A stretch of 15,539 nucleotides of DNA from Rickettsiaceae bacterium (lineage in GTDB: Bacteria > Pseudomonadota > Alphaproteobacteria > Rickettsiales > Rickettsiaceae): positions 1-15,539 of the forward strand of contig JANQTT010000057.1 of the NCBI GenBank assembly GCA_030731565.1. Reading direction: 5' to 3'. The notes beneath the pieces were generated by a model. The model saw only the letters and a list, made by a program, of their open reading frames with translations, had not been told where the DNA came from and made no database searches. The translations under genes and the position numbers were made by a program. Positions 6,845-15,010 of this stretch are shown here, piece after piece. Position 1 is the first letter of the stretch, and each line of letters begins with the position of its first letter.

Positions 6845-8037
6845 TTAAAAACTTACCATTTCTATTAGTTGTTTCTCTTCTTGCCTGCTGCGTTGAGGTG
6901 GATATTTCGGTGCCAAGCTTTCCAGATATTTCTAACTATTTTAATATATCAGACGGCTTAACCCAAATGACTGTTGCTATAAATTTTTTGGGATTCTGTA
7001 TTTCCAGCGCAATATACGGGCCATTGTCTGATGCTTTTGGTCGCCGCAGAATTATGCTCTACGGTAATGCGATAATGATGATTGGCGCAGTTGGTTGTAC
7101 AATCGCGAGTACTATAGAATTTTTGCTATTTTCCAGATTAATACAAGGTATAGGAGCGAGCGCTTCTGCTGTTGTTGCGTTTGCTATGATAACAGACGCT
7201 TATTCCTCTGATAAATCAGCAAAACTTATTGGTACAATGAACTCCTTCATTACAGTTTTCATGTCACTCGCACCAATTGCCGGGAGCTTTATCAATGAGG
7301 CTATAAGCTGGAGGGGAAATTATTCCATAATCGCAGTAATATCAATTATATCTTGGGTAATGCTATATTTATGGCTGCCTGAAACGAAACAAAAATTTGA
7401 AACTTTCGCTACAAAAAAAATTGCTAATGATTTTAAGACGTTGATGCATGATAAAGCTTTCATTTATGCTGCTCTTCTTCCAAGCTTACCTTTTGCTGGT
7501 TGGATGAGTTTCGTAGCATGTGGTTCTTTCTTATACATTGAAACATATAAACTTCCAATAATGTACTATGCATTGCATCAAGGAGCGATTATTTCAGCAT
7601 TTTCATTATGTAGCCTATATTCCGGAAATATTAACAAACTAATTGGCCCCTACAATTGCATAATATATGGAACTGCGCTAATGATTGCGGGAGCTATAAG
7701 TATACTCGTTGTTTCTTTAACTTTTGATATTGCTCCATATTTAACAAGTATTTCAATGATTATATATGGGACAGGCACCGCAATTTCTTATCCAATAATT
7801 TTTAGTCGTTCACTTAAGCTTTTTCCCGACATCAGCGGCACTGCATCTTCAGTTATTATGGCCATACGCTCCTTGTTGTGCGCTGCTTTTATTGCCATAT
7901 CGAGCTATATATATTACGGAAAATTATGGACTGTCGCGGTCATGATACTAGCAGCGGTGCTATCACTTACAATAATGACATTCTTATTGCTTAAGCTAAT
8001 TTCCTTTGATAAAAAAGACTCTATACCTGAAATATAA
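6841..8037 (+). CDS. Bcr/CflA-type MFS exporter
   Basis: A 398-residue major facilitator with about 12 membrane helices. MFS motif A, GPLSDAFGRRR, is at 60-70. The first helix ends in EVDISVPSFPDI (19-30), like the D-x-x-x-P-x-x-P pattern of the Bcr/CflA drug:H+ antiporters, and RLIQGIGAS lies in the helix 4 region as in that family. Members export drugs such as bicyclomycin and some natural metabolites (for example cysteine), so the physiological substrate cannot be read from sequence. The ATG overlaps the preceding TGA (ATGA, 6841-6844), so expression is coupled to the HIT gene; RDD follows after 6 bases. Confidence 0.85.
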   Translation: MIKNLPFLLVVSLLACCVEVDISVPSFPDISNYFNISDGLTQMTVAINFLGFCISSAIYGPLSDAFGRRRIMLYGNAIMMIGAVGCTIASTIEFLLFSRLIQGIGASASAVVAFAMITDAYSSDKSAKLIGTMNSFITVFMSLAPIAGSFINEAISWRGNYSIIAVISIISWVMLYLWLPETKQKFETFATKKIANDFKTLMHDKAFIYAALLPSLPFAGWMSFVACGSFLYIETYKLPIMYYALHQGAIISAFSLCSLYSGNINKLIGPYNCIIYGTALMIAGAISILVVSLTFDIAPYLTSISMIIYGTGTAISYPIIFSRSLKLFPDISGTASSVIMAIRSLLCAAFIAISSYIYYGKLWTVAVMILAAVLSLTIMTFLLLKLISFDKKDSIPEI

Positions 8038-8043
8038 AATTAC

Positions 8044-8556
8044 ATGAAAAAACAAATAACTTATCCTAAATTTATTCCAAGAATTTTTGCTATGGTAATA
8101 GACCTGACAATACTTTCAATTGTTTTGGCTCCATTAATGAATGTTATATCACAAAACGTTATGGTATTTTATTTCCAAGATTTCTTTCAAGCAAATGGGA
8201 TCGATACATCTAGTTTAGAATCTCTATCATTAGCAACCACAACACCTGAATTCGCGCAATATTTAACAGCCTCGAAGTTTTTTGCATATTCTGGAACGCT
8301 GTTTATTATAAATACCATATTTATGGGCGTTTATTTTGTTTTTTTCTGGCGCAAATTTGGCGCAACTCCAGGAAAAATTATAATGAGAATGCGCGTTGTT
8401 AACGTAGAAGACTACTCTAGCCCCACTACATTCCAGTTAATTAAAAGATTCCTTGGATATATTACAGCCTTAATTGGTATATGGACGATATTATTTAGCA
8501 AAAAAGGACTGGCCTTACACGATAAGATAGCGGGTACAGTTGTAATTAAGAGCTAG
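8044..8556 (+). CDS. RDD family membrane protein
   Basis: A 170-residue protein with the family-defining residues: Arg13 and Asp20 in the first helix (PRIFAMVID) and Asp160 near the end (LHDKIAGTVV). The usual TPGK...RVV stretch is at 109-119 (ATPGKIIMRMRVV). Three hydrophobic segments are visible at about 14-36, 84-101 and 136-151. RDD proteins are poorly understood; some have been linked to Na+/H+ or solute transport, which is not shown here. It starts 6 bases after the MFS gene and is the last gene of the operon. A GC-rich near-palindrome (8561-8575) lies just after its stop but has no T-run, so it is not a clear terminator. Confidence 0.85.
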   Translation: MKKQITYPKFIPRIFAMVIDLTILSIVLAPLMNVISQNVMVFYFQDFFQANGIDTSSLESLSLATTTPEFAQYLTASKFFAYSGTLFIINTIFMGVYFVFFWRKFGATPGKIIMRMRVVNVEDYSSPTTFQLIKRFLGYITALIGIWTILFSKKGLALHDKIAGTVVIKS

Positions 8557-8698
8557 GCATTGCCCCGGGGGAGCACCTAAACACTTATATAGTATCTAAA
8601 CTTGATTTAACGAAACTACCTTGCTATTATAGCCTAAGCAATATAATTATACCATTTTTTAGGTCAAATATAGCTATTCAATTTGAGCTTGGACTTTA

Positions 8699-8758
8699 GC
8701 GCGAGGAGCAAATCCTATATACAGGTAGGTGAGCAACGAGCAACGTAGTAATATTTAA
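8699..8758. repeat. Interspersed repeat, degenerate copy C
   Basis: A GC-enriched stretch (GCGAGGAGCAAATCC, then AGGTAGGTGAGCAACGAG) aligns imperfectly with the repeats at 9787-9847 and 12362-12422. Its tail, GAGCAACGTAGTAATATTTAA minus its last base, matches 12437-12456 closely. It ends 45 bases before the AEC carrier ATG. The whole gap 8557-8803 otherwise has no gene. Confidence 0.6.
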
Positions 8759-8803
8759 TCCCGAAAATTGGTATTGCGTCTTTATTATTAGGAACTATCA
8801 GTA

Positions 8804-9736
8804 ATGAATAGTGTTTTTTACAACGTTTTACCAATCTTTTTAATTGCCTTTCTAGGCAGTATAATTAGAAGAAAATGGCTTACGTCAGATGAGTTTTGGC
8901 GTGGACTTGAAAAGCTATCGTTCTACGTTTTATTTCCTTGTATGCTTTTTGAGCACACATTAAAAGTAGATTTTAATAACTCAGAATTTATTAGGCTAAC
9001 TATTGCGCTCATTGCAGCAAATCTTCTTGTGTCGGCGATGCTAGTTGTTTATCAATTAAAAAATGATTATGACCGCATCCAGTTTACTTCTGTTTTCCAA
9101 GGAGCCACTAGATATAATAATTATATATTTTTTGCGGTTGGATCTGCTCTATTCGGCGAGGCTGGCTTAAAAATAATTGCAACTATCTCTCCCTATTTAC
9201 TAATCTTGACAAATATAACAGCTCTGATGTCTTTTGCTCACTATATCCCAAAGGATGGTAGCAAACTAACTAAAAAGAGAAGCTTACTCCTCATGATAAA
9301 ATCAATAGGCGCGAACCCATTCGTTTTAGCTAGTATTGCAGGAGTGTCGTTAAACTATTTCCATATAAATTTAAATTCGGGAGTTGAAAAAACCATCCAT
9401 AATTTTTCTGATTCCGCACTTGCTATCGGTATATTAATCGTCGGAGCGGGAATTAAATTAAAAATAAAACCAGAATATTTCAACCAAATATTATTTACAA
9501 GTGGTGTAAAATTAATTCTTATGCCAATAGTTACATTCATTGTACTGTGGCTTATGAAAATTACTGGTACAAGTAAGTCTGTTGGTATATTGTTCAGCTG
9601 CTTGCCTTGCGCTAGCTCTTCCTATATATTATCAAGACAATTAGGCGGAGACCCTGAAACAATGTCATCAATAATAACTTTTACAACGATCTTTTCCATC
9701 TTGTCATTATCCCTACTTGTGTATATCCTTGGCTAA
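8804..9736 (+). CDS. AEC-family (auxin efflux carrier-like) transporter
   Basis: A 310-residue protein with about ten membrane helices arranged as two five-helix halves. Family marks include SFYVLFPCMLF (39-49) in the second helix, RYNNYIFF (103-110) in the crossing region of the first half, NPFVLASIAGV (171-181) opening the second half, and LPCASSSYILSRQLGGD (267-283) near the end. Bacterial AEC members include malate and malonate carriers such as MleP and MdcF. Because malic enzyme follows directly on the same strand, a malate or related dicarboxylate substrate is plausible, but this is inference. AGGA at 8790-8793 lies 10 bases before the ATG. It is separated from maeB by 151 bases containing a repeat, so cotranscription is uncertain. 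Confidence 0.85.
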   Translation: MNSVFYNVLPIFLIAFLGSIIRRKWLTSDEFWRGLEKLSFYVLFPCMLFEHTLKVDFNNSEFIRLTIALIAANLLVSAMLVVYQLKNDYDRIQFTSVFQGATRYNNYIFFAVGSALFGEAGLKIIATISPYLLILTNITALMSFAHYIPKDGSKLTKKRSLLLMIKSIGANPFVLASIAGVSLNYFHINLNSGVEKTIHNFSDSALAIGILIVGAGIKLKIKPEYFNQILFTSGVKLILMPIVTFIVLWLMKITGTSKSVGILFSCLPCASSSYILSRQLGGDPETMSSIITFTTIFSILSLSLLVYILG

Positions 9737-9786
9737 AGTATATAGTCTTTTTAGATGAGATTTGCGTTAGGCACGACAAGTGCGAG

Positions 9787-9847
9787 GCCTAGGTCCACTA
9801 GATAAGCGAGGAGCAGCGACGCGCAAACTCAAAATAAAAGCACTATA
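9787..9847. repeat. Interspersed repeat, copy A
   Basis: A 61-base block from GCCTAGGTCC to AGCACTATA matches 12362-12422 without gaps at 54 of 61 positions. It ends 40 bases before the maeB start. The inner GCGAGGAGCAGCGACGCGC resembles short dispersed repeats common in Rickettsiales intergenic DNA, as I recall them; it is not a coding sequence. Confidence 0.75.
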
Positions 9848-9887
9848 TTGCCAAAATTTTTCTATAAACTATTAATAAGGCCTAGAT

Positions 9888-12167
9888 ATGGATAAAAAAT
9901 CTCCAGAATATATTAAAGCTCTTGAATACCACCAAAAAGGGCAACCAGGCAAAATTGCTTTAAAAGCTACCAAAGAACTTGTATCTCAACAAGATCTCGC
10001 ATTGGCCTATTCTCCTGGAGTAGCGGCTCCTTGCCTTGAAATTCAAAAAAACCCTGAAGAAATTTATAAATATACTGCTAAAGGAAATACTGTTGCGGTA
10101 ATCTCAAACGGAACTGCTGTGCTTGGTCTTGGTGCAATTGGCGCCAAAGCCTCAAAGCCTGTAATGGAAGGAAAGGCAGTGCTATTTAAAAAGTTCGCTG
10201 ATATAGACGCTTTTGATATTGAAGTTGATTGCTCCGATGCAGAAGAATTTATCAATGTTGTAAAATACCTTGGACCAACTTGGGGAGGGATCAATCTTGA
10301 AGATATTAAGGCGCCAGAATGTTTTATTATCGAAGAAAAGCTTAAAGAATTAATGGATGTACCAGTGTTCCACGATGATCAACACGGAACTGCAATAATT
10401 ACAGCTGCTGGACTTATAAACGCTGCCTTCCTGACTAAAAGAAAAATGTCTGAAATTAAAGTCGTAGTTAATGGAGCTGGCGCTGCGGCTATTTCTTGTA
10501 TTAACTTGCTAATCTCGCTTGGAGTAAATAAAAATAATGTAATTTTATGCGATACAAAGGGCGTTATACATAATGGGCGTACAGATGGCATGAATAAGTG
10601 GAAAGAAGAAAAGGCCGCAGATACAAAACATAGGACCCTTGAACAAGCAATGGTCGGAGCTGATGTATTTTTAGGGTTATCCGCTAAAGGAGCTGTAACA
10701 AAAGAAATGGTTGCTTCCATGGCAAAATCCCCAATAATTTTTGCTATGGCAAATCCCGACCCAGAGATTACTCCAGAGGATATCTTATCCGTTAGAAATG
10801 ATGCAATTATTGCAACAGGCAGATCTGATTATGATAATCAAGTTAACAATGTTATGGGTTTTCCTTATATTTTCAGAGGAGCCTTGGATGTCAGAGCTAA
10901 GTCAATCAATGAAGAAATGAAAATAGCTGCAGCTAAAGCACTAGCTGAACTCGCAAGAAAACCAGTACCTGTAGAGGTATATCGCGCTTATGGATTAAAG
11001 AAAAAATCCTTTGGTCCTGAATACATTATTCCCGTGCCTTTTGACCCAAGGTTAATAACGACAATTCCAGTTGCAGTTGCAGAAGCGGCAATAAGCTCAG
11101 GCGTTGCTCAAATAAAAAACCTTAATATTAAAGCGTATAAAGCAGAGCTTGCAAGCAGGCTTAACCCAACCTCGACATATATGCATTTTCTCTACGAACG
11201 CATTCATCATGAAAAGTTACAAAGAGTTATTTTTGCTGAAGGTGAAGAAGAAGAGGTAATAAAATCAGCGATGATGATGCGAGACGAGCGTTATGGTATT
11301 CCAATAATTGTAGGGCGTAACGCCAAAATTAACCCTATCATTGAATCAATGGGCGATGGATATAATCTTGAAGGAATTCAGGTGATTAACGCGGCTACTA
11401 ATCCAAATATTGATAAATATATAGATAATTTATACGCAAAACTACAACGCAAAGGTTACCTGCGCAGAGACTGCGCTCGTATGGTAACAACAGACCGTAA
11501 TGTATTCTCAGCTTGTATGATAGAATGCGGAGATGCCGATGCTATGGTCACTGGAATTACTAAAAGTTATTATAATAGCTTAGATGATATTTGCAAAGTA
11601 ATACAGCCTAAGAAAGATAAAAGAATAATGGGTTATTCTATTATGCTATCAAGCAAGCATAATGTAATAATTGCAGATAATACAGCATGTGAATTTCCGC
11701 AATCACAGGACCTTGTTGAAATAACTTTGCAAACAGCCCAGGCAGCTAAATCACTTGGATTTAAACCAAGAGTCGCTCTGCTTTCTTTCTCTAATTTTGG
11801 CAATCCTGAAAAAGAAAAAAATGAAAGGATTAGGAATGCTATTTCTATACTTGATAAGATGCAGCTTGACTTTGAATACGATGGAGAAATGACGGCCGAC
11901 GTGGCTCTTAATACTGACCTGCAAAAAATTTATCCATTCTGCAGACTAAGCGGACCTGCCAACATCTTAATCATGCCAGGATTACATTCAGCTGCAATTT
12001 CTACGCATTTATTGGAAGAACTAGCTGGGGGCATTTTCATTGGTCCAATTTTAAGTGGCTTTGAATATCCAGTACAGATAGTACCAATAGGTTCATCTGC
12101 TAATGATATTCTAAAAGTTGCTGCATTTGCAGCTATAGAAGCGATTGATGCGAAGAAAGGAATTTAA
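9888..12167 (+). CDS. maeB: NADP-type malic enzyme with phosphotransacetylase-like domain
   Basis: A 759-residue protein, the usual length of the two-domain MaeB class, which decarboxylates malate to pyruvate with reduction of NAD(P). In the N-terminal domain, catalytic Tyr41 sits in YSPGVAAPC (41-49), the proposed general-base Lys is Lys96 in MEGKAVLF, metal ligands are in NLEDI (136-140) and FHDDQHGTA (161-169), and the nucleotide-binding loop is GAGAAA (196-201). MANPDPE (287-293) is also typical. From about 435 on is a phosphate acetyl/butyryltransferase-like domain, which in studied MaeB proteins lacks transferase activity but mediates acetyl-CoA control. AAGG at 9877-9880 lies 7 bases before the ATG. 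The upstream carrier could supply malate. It probably feeds pyruvate and NADPH to an intracellular bacterium with limited glycolysis; that role is inferred. Confidence 0.95.
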   Translation: MDKKSPEYIKALEYHQKGQPGKIALKATKELVSQQDLALAYSPGVAAPCLEIQKNPEEIYKYTAKGNTVAVISNGTAVLGLGAIGAKASKPVMEGKAVLFKKFADIDAFDIEVDCSDAEEFINVVKYLGPTWGGINLEDIKAPECFIIEEKLKELMDVPVFHDDQHGTAIITAAGLINAAFLTKRKMSEIKVVVNGAGAAAISCINLLISLGVNKNNVILCDTKGVIHNGRTDGMNKWKEEKAADTKHRTLEQAMVGADVFLGLSAKGAVTKEMVASMAKSPIIFAMANPDPEITPEDILSVRNDAIIATGRSDYDNQVNNVMGFPYIFRGALDVRAKSINEEMKIAAAKALAELARKPVPVEVYRAYGLKKKSFGPEYIIPVPFDPRLITTIPVAVAEAAISSGVAQIKNLNIKAYKAELASRLNPTSTYMHFLYERIHHEKLQRVIFAEGEEEEVIKSAMMMRDERYGIPIIVGRNAKINPIIESMGDGYNLEGIQVINAATNPNIDKYIDNLYAKLQRKGYLRRDCARMVTTDRNVFSACMIECGDADAMVTGITKSYYNSLDDICKVIQPKKDKRIMGYSIMLSSKHNVIIADNTACEFPQSQDLVEITLQTAQAAKSLGFKPRVALLSFSNFGNPEKEKNERIRNAISILDKMQLDFEYDGEMTADVALNTDLQKIYPFCRLSGPANILIMPGLHSAAISTHLLEELAGGIFIGPILSGFEYPVQIVPIGSSANDILKVAAFAAIEAIDAKKGI

Positions 12168-12193
12168 TCAATTGTAGTTTTGTTATTAACCAC

Positions 12194-12301
12194 CCGTCAT
12201 CCTATCTCCTCCTGGTCATCCTGAACTTGTTTCAGGATCTCGCAGAGCATATTAGATCCTGAAACAAGTTCAGGATGACGATGGAAGGGATAGGATGACG
12301 G
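12194..12301. repeat. Nested palindromic repeat element
   Basis: The inner stem is perfect over 26 bp: 12215-12240 begins GTCATCCTGAAC and pairs with 12254-12279, around a 13-base loop (12241-12253). An outer perfect 13-bp stem pairs CCGTCATCCTATC (12194-12206) with GATAGGATGACGG (12289-12301). The segments between stems (12207-12214 and 12280-12288) pair imperfectly. The GTCATCCTGAACTTGTTTCA motif is, from memory, a recurrent dispersed palindrome in several alphaproteobacterial genomes. Lying 47 bases after maeB and between convergent genes, the hairpin could also end transcription from both sides, although no long T-run follows it. Confidence 0.9.
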
Positions 12302-12361
12302 TGGAGGGGCGTTCAGGATGATGGTTATATCATTCTATGACTTAAAGGCGCATGGAGTGAA

Positions 12362-12422
12362 GCCTAGGTCCAGTAGGTAAGCGTGGAGCAACGAAGCGCA
12401 AACACAAAATAAAAACACTATA
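12362..12422. repeat. Interspersed repeat, copy B
   Basis: This is the 61-base partner of 9787-9847 with seven substitutions and no gaps. Here it lies between the 3' ends of convergent genes, not upstream of a start, which argues for a dispersed element and against a dedicated leader. A partial second unit, ending GCGCAACGAGTAATATTTAA, follows at 12437-12456. Confidence 0.75.
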
Positions 12423-12475
12423 CAATATAAGAAGACGCGCAACGAGTAATATTTAAGCTAAGACATAGTATAAAA

Positions 12476-13306
12476 TTAAGGCCACTTAACTTCAGGAGGC
12501 ATTGACATTAATATAGCTTCTATATTTCCGCCAGTAGATAGTCCGAATGTTGTTCCTCTATCGTAAAGTAGATTAAACTCAACGTATCTTCCGCGCTTAG
12601 TTAGTTGGAACTCTCTTTGTTCTTTGGTCCATTCCTGATACATTTTTTTTCGAACAAGCTCTGGATACACAGCTAAAATTGCCCTACCGACATCTTGCGT
12701 AAAAGCAAAATCTTTAGCAAAATCATTTTTCAAATAATCATAAAATATACCACCCACACCTCGCGGCTCATTGCGGTGTTTTAAATAAAAATATTCATCA
12801 CATTGCTTTTTAAATTTAGGGTAATATTCTTCGTCATGTTTATCACAAGCCTGCTTAAACGCTCTGTGGAACTTATTTGTTTCAGAGTCATCAGGATACA
12901 TTGGTGTTAAATCACCACCGCCCCCGAACCATCCATTTGTAGTTTCAATATAGCGGGTATTAAAATGCATTGCAGGAACAAGTGGTGAACACATATGAGC
13001 AACTAAAGAAACTCCAGTAGCAAAAAACCTTTGATCATTATCTGCTCCTGGTATTTGCTTTCTAAACTCTTCGGAAAATTCACCATGAACCGTTGAAATA
13101 TTAACACCTACTTTTTCAAATACATTACCTTTCATAATGGCCATAGTGCCACCACCACCACCTTCTCTGTCCCATGTTTTTCGAAAAAATTTACCAGGCT
13201 CTAAGCCTTTTTCTTTTGCATAATCAGTTTCAATCAGTTCAAAGGATCTGCATAATTGATTACGCAAATTTTCAAACCACTCTGACGTAATCTTCCTTTT
13301 GTCCAT
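12476..13306 (-). CDS. hemF: Aerobic coproporphyrinogen III oxidase
   Basis: A 276-residue enzyme that oxidatively decarboxylates coproporphyrinogen III to protoporphyrinogen IX using O2, in haem biosynthesis. All family signatures are present: the glycine run after DRE (49-53); HMCSPLVPAMHFNTRYIE (104-121), with the conserved His residues; WFGGGGDLTP (126-135); RGVGGIFYDYL (182-192); and GRYVEFNLLYDRGTTFGL (239-256). Length is usual for bacterial HemF. The frame opens at an ATG at 13324, which would overlap yraN by 11 bases. I prefer ATG 13306 because GGTAGG lies 6-7 bases upstream of it and the protein then begins MDKRKITSEWF, as the family does. It follows yraN by 7 bases and is the last gene of the minus-strand operon. 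It implies aerobic haem synthesis. Confidence 0.95.
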   Translation of the reverse strand: MDKRKITSEWFENLRNQLCRSFELIETDYAKEKGLEPGKFFRKTWDREGGGGGTMAIMKGNVFEKVGVNISTVHGEFSEEFRKQIPGADNDQRFFATGVSLVAHMCSPLVPAMHFNTRYIETTNGWFGGGGDLTPMYPDDSETNKFHRAFKQACDKHDEEYYPKFKKQCDEYFYLKHRNEPRGVGGIFYDYLKNDFAKDFAFTQDVGRAILAVYPELVRKKMYQEWTKEQREFQLTKRGRYVEFNLLYDRGTTFGLSTGGNIEAILMSMPPEVKWP

Positions 13307-13313
13307 TTTTAAC

Positions 13314-13649
13314 CTACCAAGCATTTTTAATAATTAAAGGGAATTTATAAGGCCTTACTAAGGCAAAATCAAACCGAACATTATGTTTACTATATTCCGG
13401 ATTCCTACTCAAAAAGAATCCTGCTGTATTTCTAATTCTATCTATCTGGTTATTAGAAACTATTCCATCGTACAATCCAGACTTTCTTGCTTTCACTTCG
13501 ATAAATACTAAATTTTTACCCCTAACTGCAATAAGATCAACTTCTCCAACATAACTTTTATATCTACGATGTAATATTCTATAAAAGCAAATTTTATATA
13601 AGAATAATACAGTATATTCGGCAATGATACCTAACTTAAAACTATTCAT
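13314..13649 (-). CDS. yraN: YraN family (UPF0102) endonuclease-like protein
   Basis: A 111-residue protein of the UPF0102 family, with a restriction-endonuclease-like fold. The nuclease-type residues are visible: Glu11 in the first helix (GIIAEY), Asp38 in GEVDLI (35-40) and the E-x-K pair Glu51/Lys53 in VFIEVKAR (48-55). The central D...ExK arrangement is intact, so metal-dependent cleavage is possible, although the cellular role is not established; links to Holliday-junction or replication-associated DNA have been suggested for the family. Its ATG overlaps the upstream transporter's TGA (ATGA at 13649-13646), so translation is coupled. It ends 7 bases before the preferred hemF start. Confidence 0.88.
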   Translation of the reverse strand: MNSFKLGIIAEYTVLFLYKICFYRILHRRYKSYVGEVDLIAVRGKNLVFIEVKARKSGLYDGIVSNNQIDRIRNTAGFFLSRNPEYSKHNVRFDFALVRPYKFPLIIKNAW

Positions 13650-14917
13650 TTATTTTTTAGATTTGTATCCAGCAAGGCTCTAATTTCATGGCGCATTACA
13701 TAAGTTACAAGTAAGAAAACACTAGAAGTGAACATAATGTAATATGCAGGAGCATAATATTGACCTGTAATTTCTAGAAGCCACCTAGCAATCGCAGCAG
13801 AAGTCCCTCCGCACATAGCGATACCCAAATTATAGCTAAAAGCTACGCCAGAGAATCTTTGTTCGGGGGTAAATAAAGATATGACAAATATATATGCAGT
13901 CCCAGCTATAGTTCCGCCTAGAATTGCCAGCATAGTAAGCGCAGCCAACTGTTGCCAGACCCCTTCACAAGATAAGAGGAAAAAACAAGGAAATGCAAAT
14001 ACAAGTACAGCAAGCGCTGCAAGTCTAATCATCCTGAATCTTCCTATTGAGTCAGCAAAATGCCCGGAAATTGGCATAAAGACCATCATTATTATTGCTG
14101 TATATGCCAGATAGAGTTTTGCAGTAGTACCGTTATAATTCAGAACGTCGCAATGATATATGTTGATATAAGTTTTAACTAAATATACAACACTACTTGC
14201 ACAAGCCCCTAAAGCAACGGTTACAAGCATCGGAGTTTTTGCAGTTTTTAATACATGCAGAAATGGTGCTTTTAATGTTTTCTTTTTTCCAGCAAGGAGA
14301 ACAAATATTGGAGTTTCGGATACTCTTAATCTAAGGTAAAACCCCACTAAACCCATTATTCCACCAAGGATAAAAGCAAACCTCCAAGCAAAATCTAAAC
14401 CATTAAAAGAATAATCTAAGACAATACCAATTAATGTAGCAAAAAGAGTTCCTGCAATATTTGAGGCATGCACGATTCCTGCAGTAAAACCGGGTCGTAA
14501 ATTCTGATAATGTTCTAGCAAAAATATTGCAGCCCCGGCGCCTTCTCCACTAATACACAAACCTTGCAGTAATCTCATTAATACTAGTGCAGTTGGCGCT
14601 AAATAACCAATTTCATTAAACGTAGGAATCAAGCCAATGACAAAAGTAGGTACTGTCATCCCTAACATGGAAATAATTAGCGACACTCTTCGGCCATGCT
14701 TATCTGCAATGTAACCAAATAAGATTCCACCAATTGGCCTTGTAGAAAAGCCAGCTGCAAAAACCGCAAGGCTTGAAAGAGTCTTAATATATTGCGAATC
14801 ACCTGGGAAAAAAGCATCTGCAATTGCCAAAGAAAAAACGGCGTAAACGGTAAAATCATAATATTCCAGAATATTACCTGAAATAGCTGATAAAAAAATA
14901 GACCTACGCTTACTCAT
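13646..14917 (-). CDS. MHS-family MFS transporter (ProP-like)
   Basis: A 423-residue major facilitator with about 12 helices. The N-terminus has GNILEYYDFTVYAVFS (14-29), characteristic of the metabolite:H+ symporter (MHS) group that includes ProP, KgtP and CitA. MFS motif A, GYIADKHGRR (68-77), follows helix 2, and RLLQGLCISGEGAGAAIFLLEH is the group's helix 4 signature (about 114-135). Likely substrates are proline/betaine or an organic acid; sequence alone does not decide. Such ProP-like paralogues are numerous in Rickettsia. GGA lies about 8-9 bases before the ATG. A promoter at 14948-14975 makes this the first gene of a coupled operon with yraN and hemF. Confidence 0.9.
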   Translation of the reverse strand: MSKRRSIFLSAISGNILEYYDFTVYAVFSLAIADAFFPGDSQYIKTLSSLAVFAAGFSTRPIGGILFGYIADKHGRRVSLIISMLGMTVPTFVIGLIPTFNEIGYLAPTALVLMRLLQGLCISGEGAGAAIFLLEHYQNLRPGFTAGIVHASNIAGTLFATLIGIVLDYSFNGLDFAWRFAFILGGIMGLVGFYLRLRVSETPIFVLLAGKKKTLKAPFLHVLKTAKTPMLVTVALGACASSVVYLVKTYINIYHCDVLNYNGTTAKLYLAYTAIIMMVFMPISGHFADSIGRFRMIRLAALAVLVFAFPCFFLLSCEGVWQQLAALTMLAILGGTIAGTAYIFVISLFTPEQRFSGVAFSYNLGIAMCGGTSAAIARWLLEITGQYYAPAYYIMFTSSVFLLVTYVMRHEIRALLDTNLKNK

Positions 14918-14947
14918 CTACGATTTCCAATAATAAAATATGCAGGG

Positions 14948-14975
14948 ATTATAATGTACAAAAATCATTTGTGAA
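14948..14975 (-). promoter_or_regulatory. Sigma70-type promoter of the MHS transporter-yraN-hemF operon
   Basis: On the minus strand TTCACA (14975-14970), a 16-base spacer and TATAAT (14953-14948) form a good promoter. The -10 ends 30 bases before the transporter ATG, leaving a very short leader. It lies in the 93-base gap after the dipeptidase homologue. Confidence 0.65.
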
Positions 14976-15010
14976 ATAAAATTTTAGAAACTTTTTCGCT
15001 TTATCCCTAG

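Larger units (their letters stand above)
12168..12475. other. Repeat-filled gap between convergent maeB and hemF
   Basis: These 308 bases hold no gene. They contain the nested palindrome (12194-12301), a remnant of its arm (TTCAGGATGATGG, 12312-12324), repeat copy B (12362-12422) and a second partial repeat tail (12437-12456). Nearly the whole gap is repeat-derived. Confidence 0.75.

Noticed and set aside
8561..8575. GC-rich near-palindrome TGCCCCGGGGGAGCA just after the RDD stop, considered as a terminator
   Set aside because: The arms leave almost no loop and no T-run follows; it may be a repeat remnant.
10064..10720. Minus-strand frames inside maeB
   Set aside because: Antisense shadows of a fully conserved enzyme domain.
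13881..14859. Frames overlapping the MHS transporter (plus-strand 77 codons, minus-strand 60 codons)
   Set aside because: Out-of-frame readings of a gene with clear MFS motifs.
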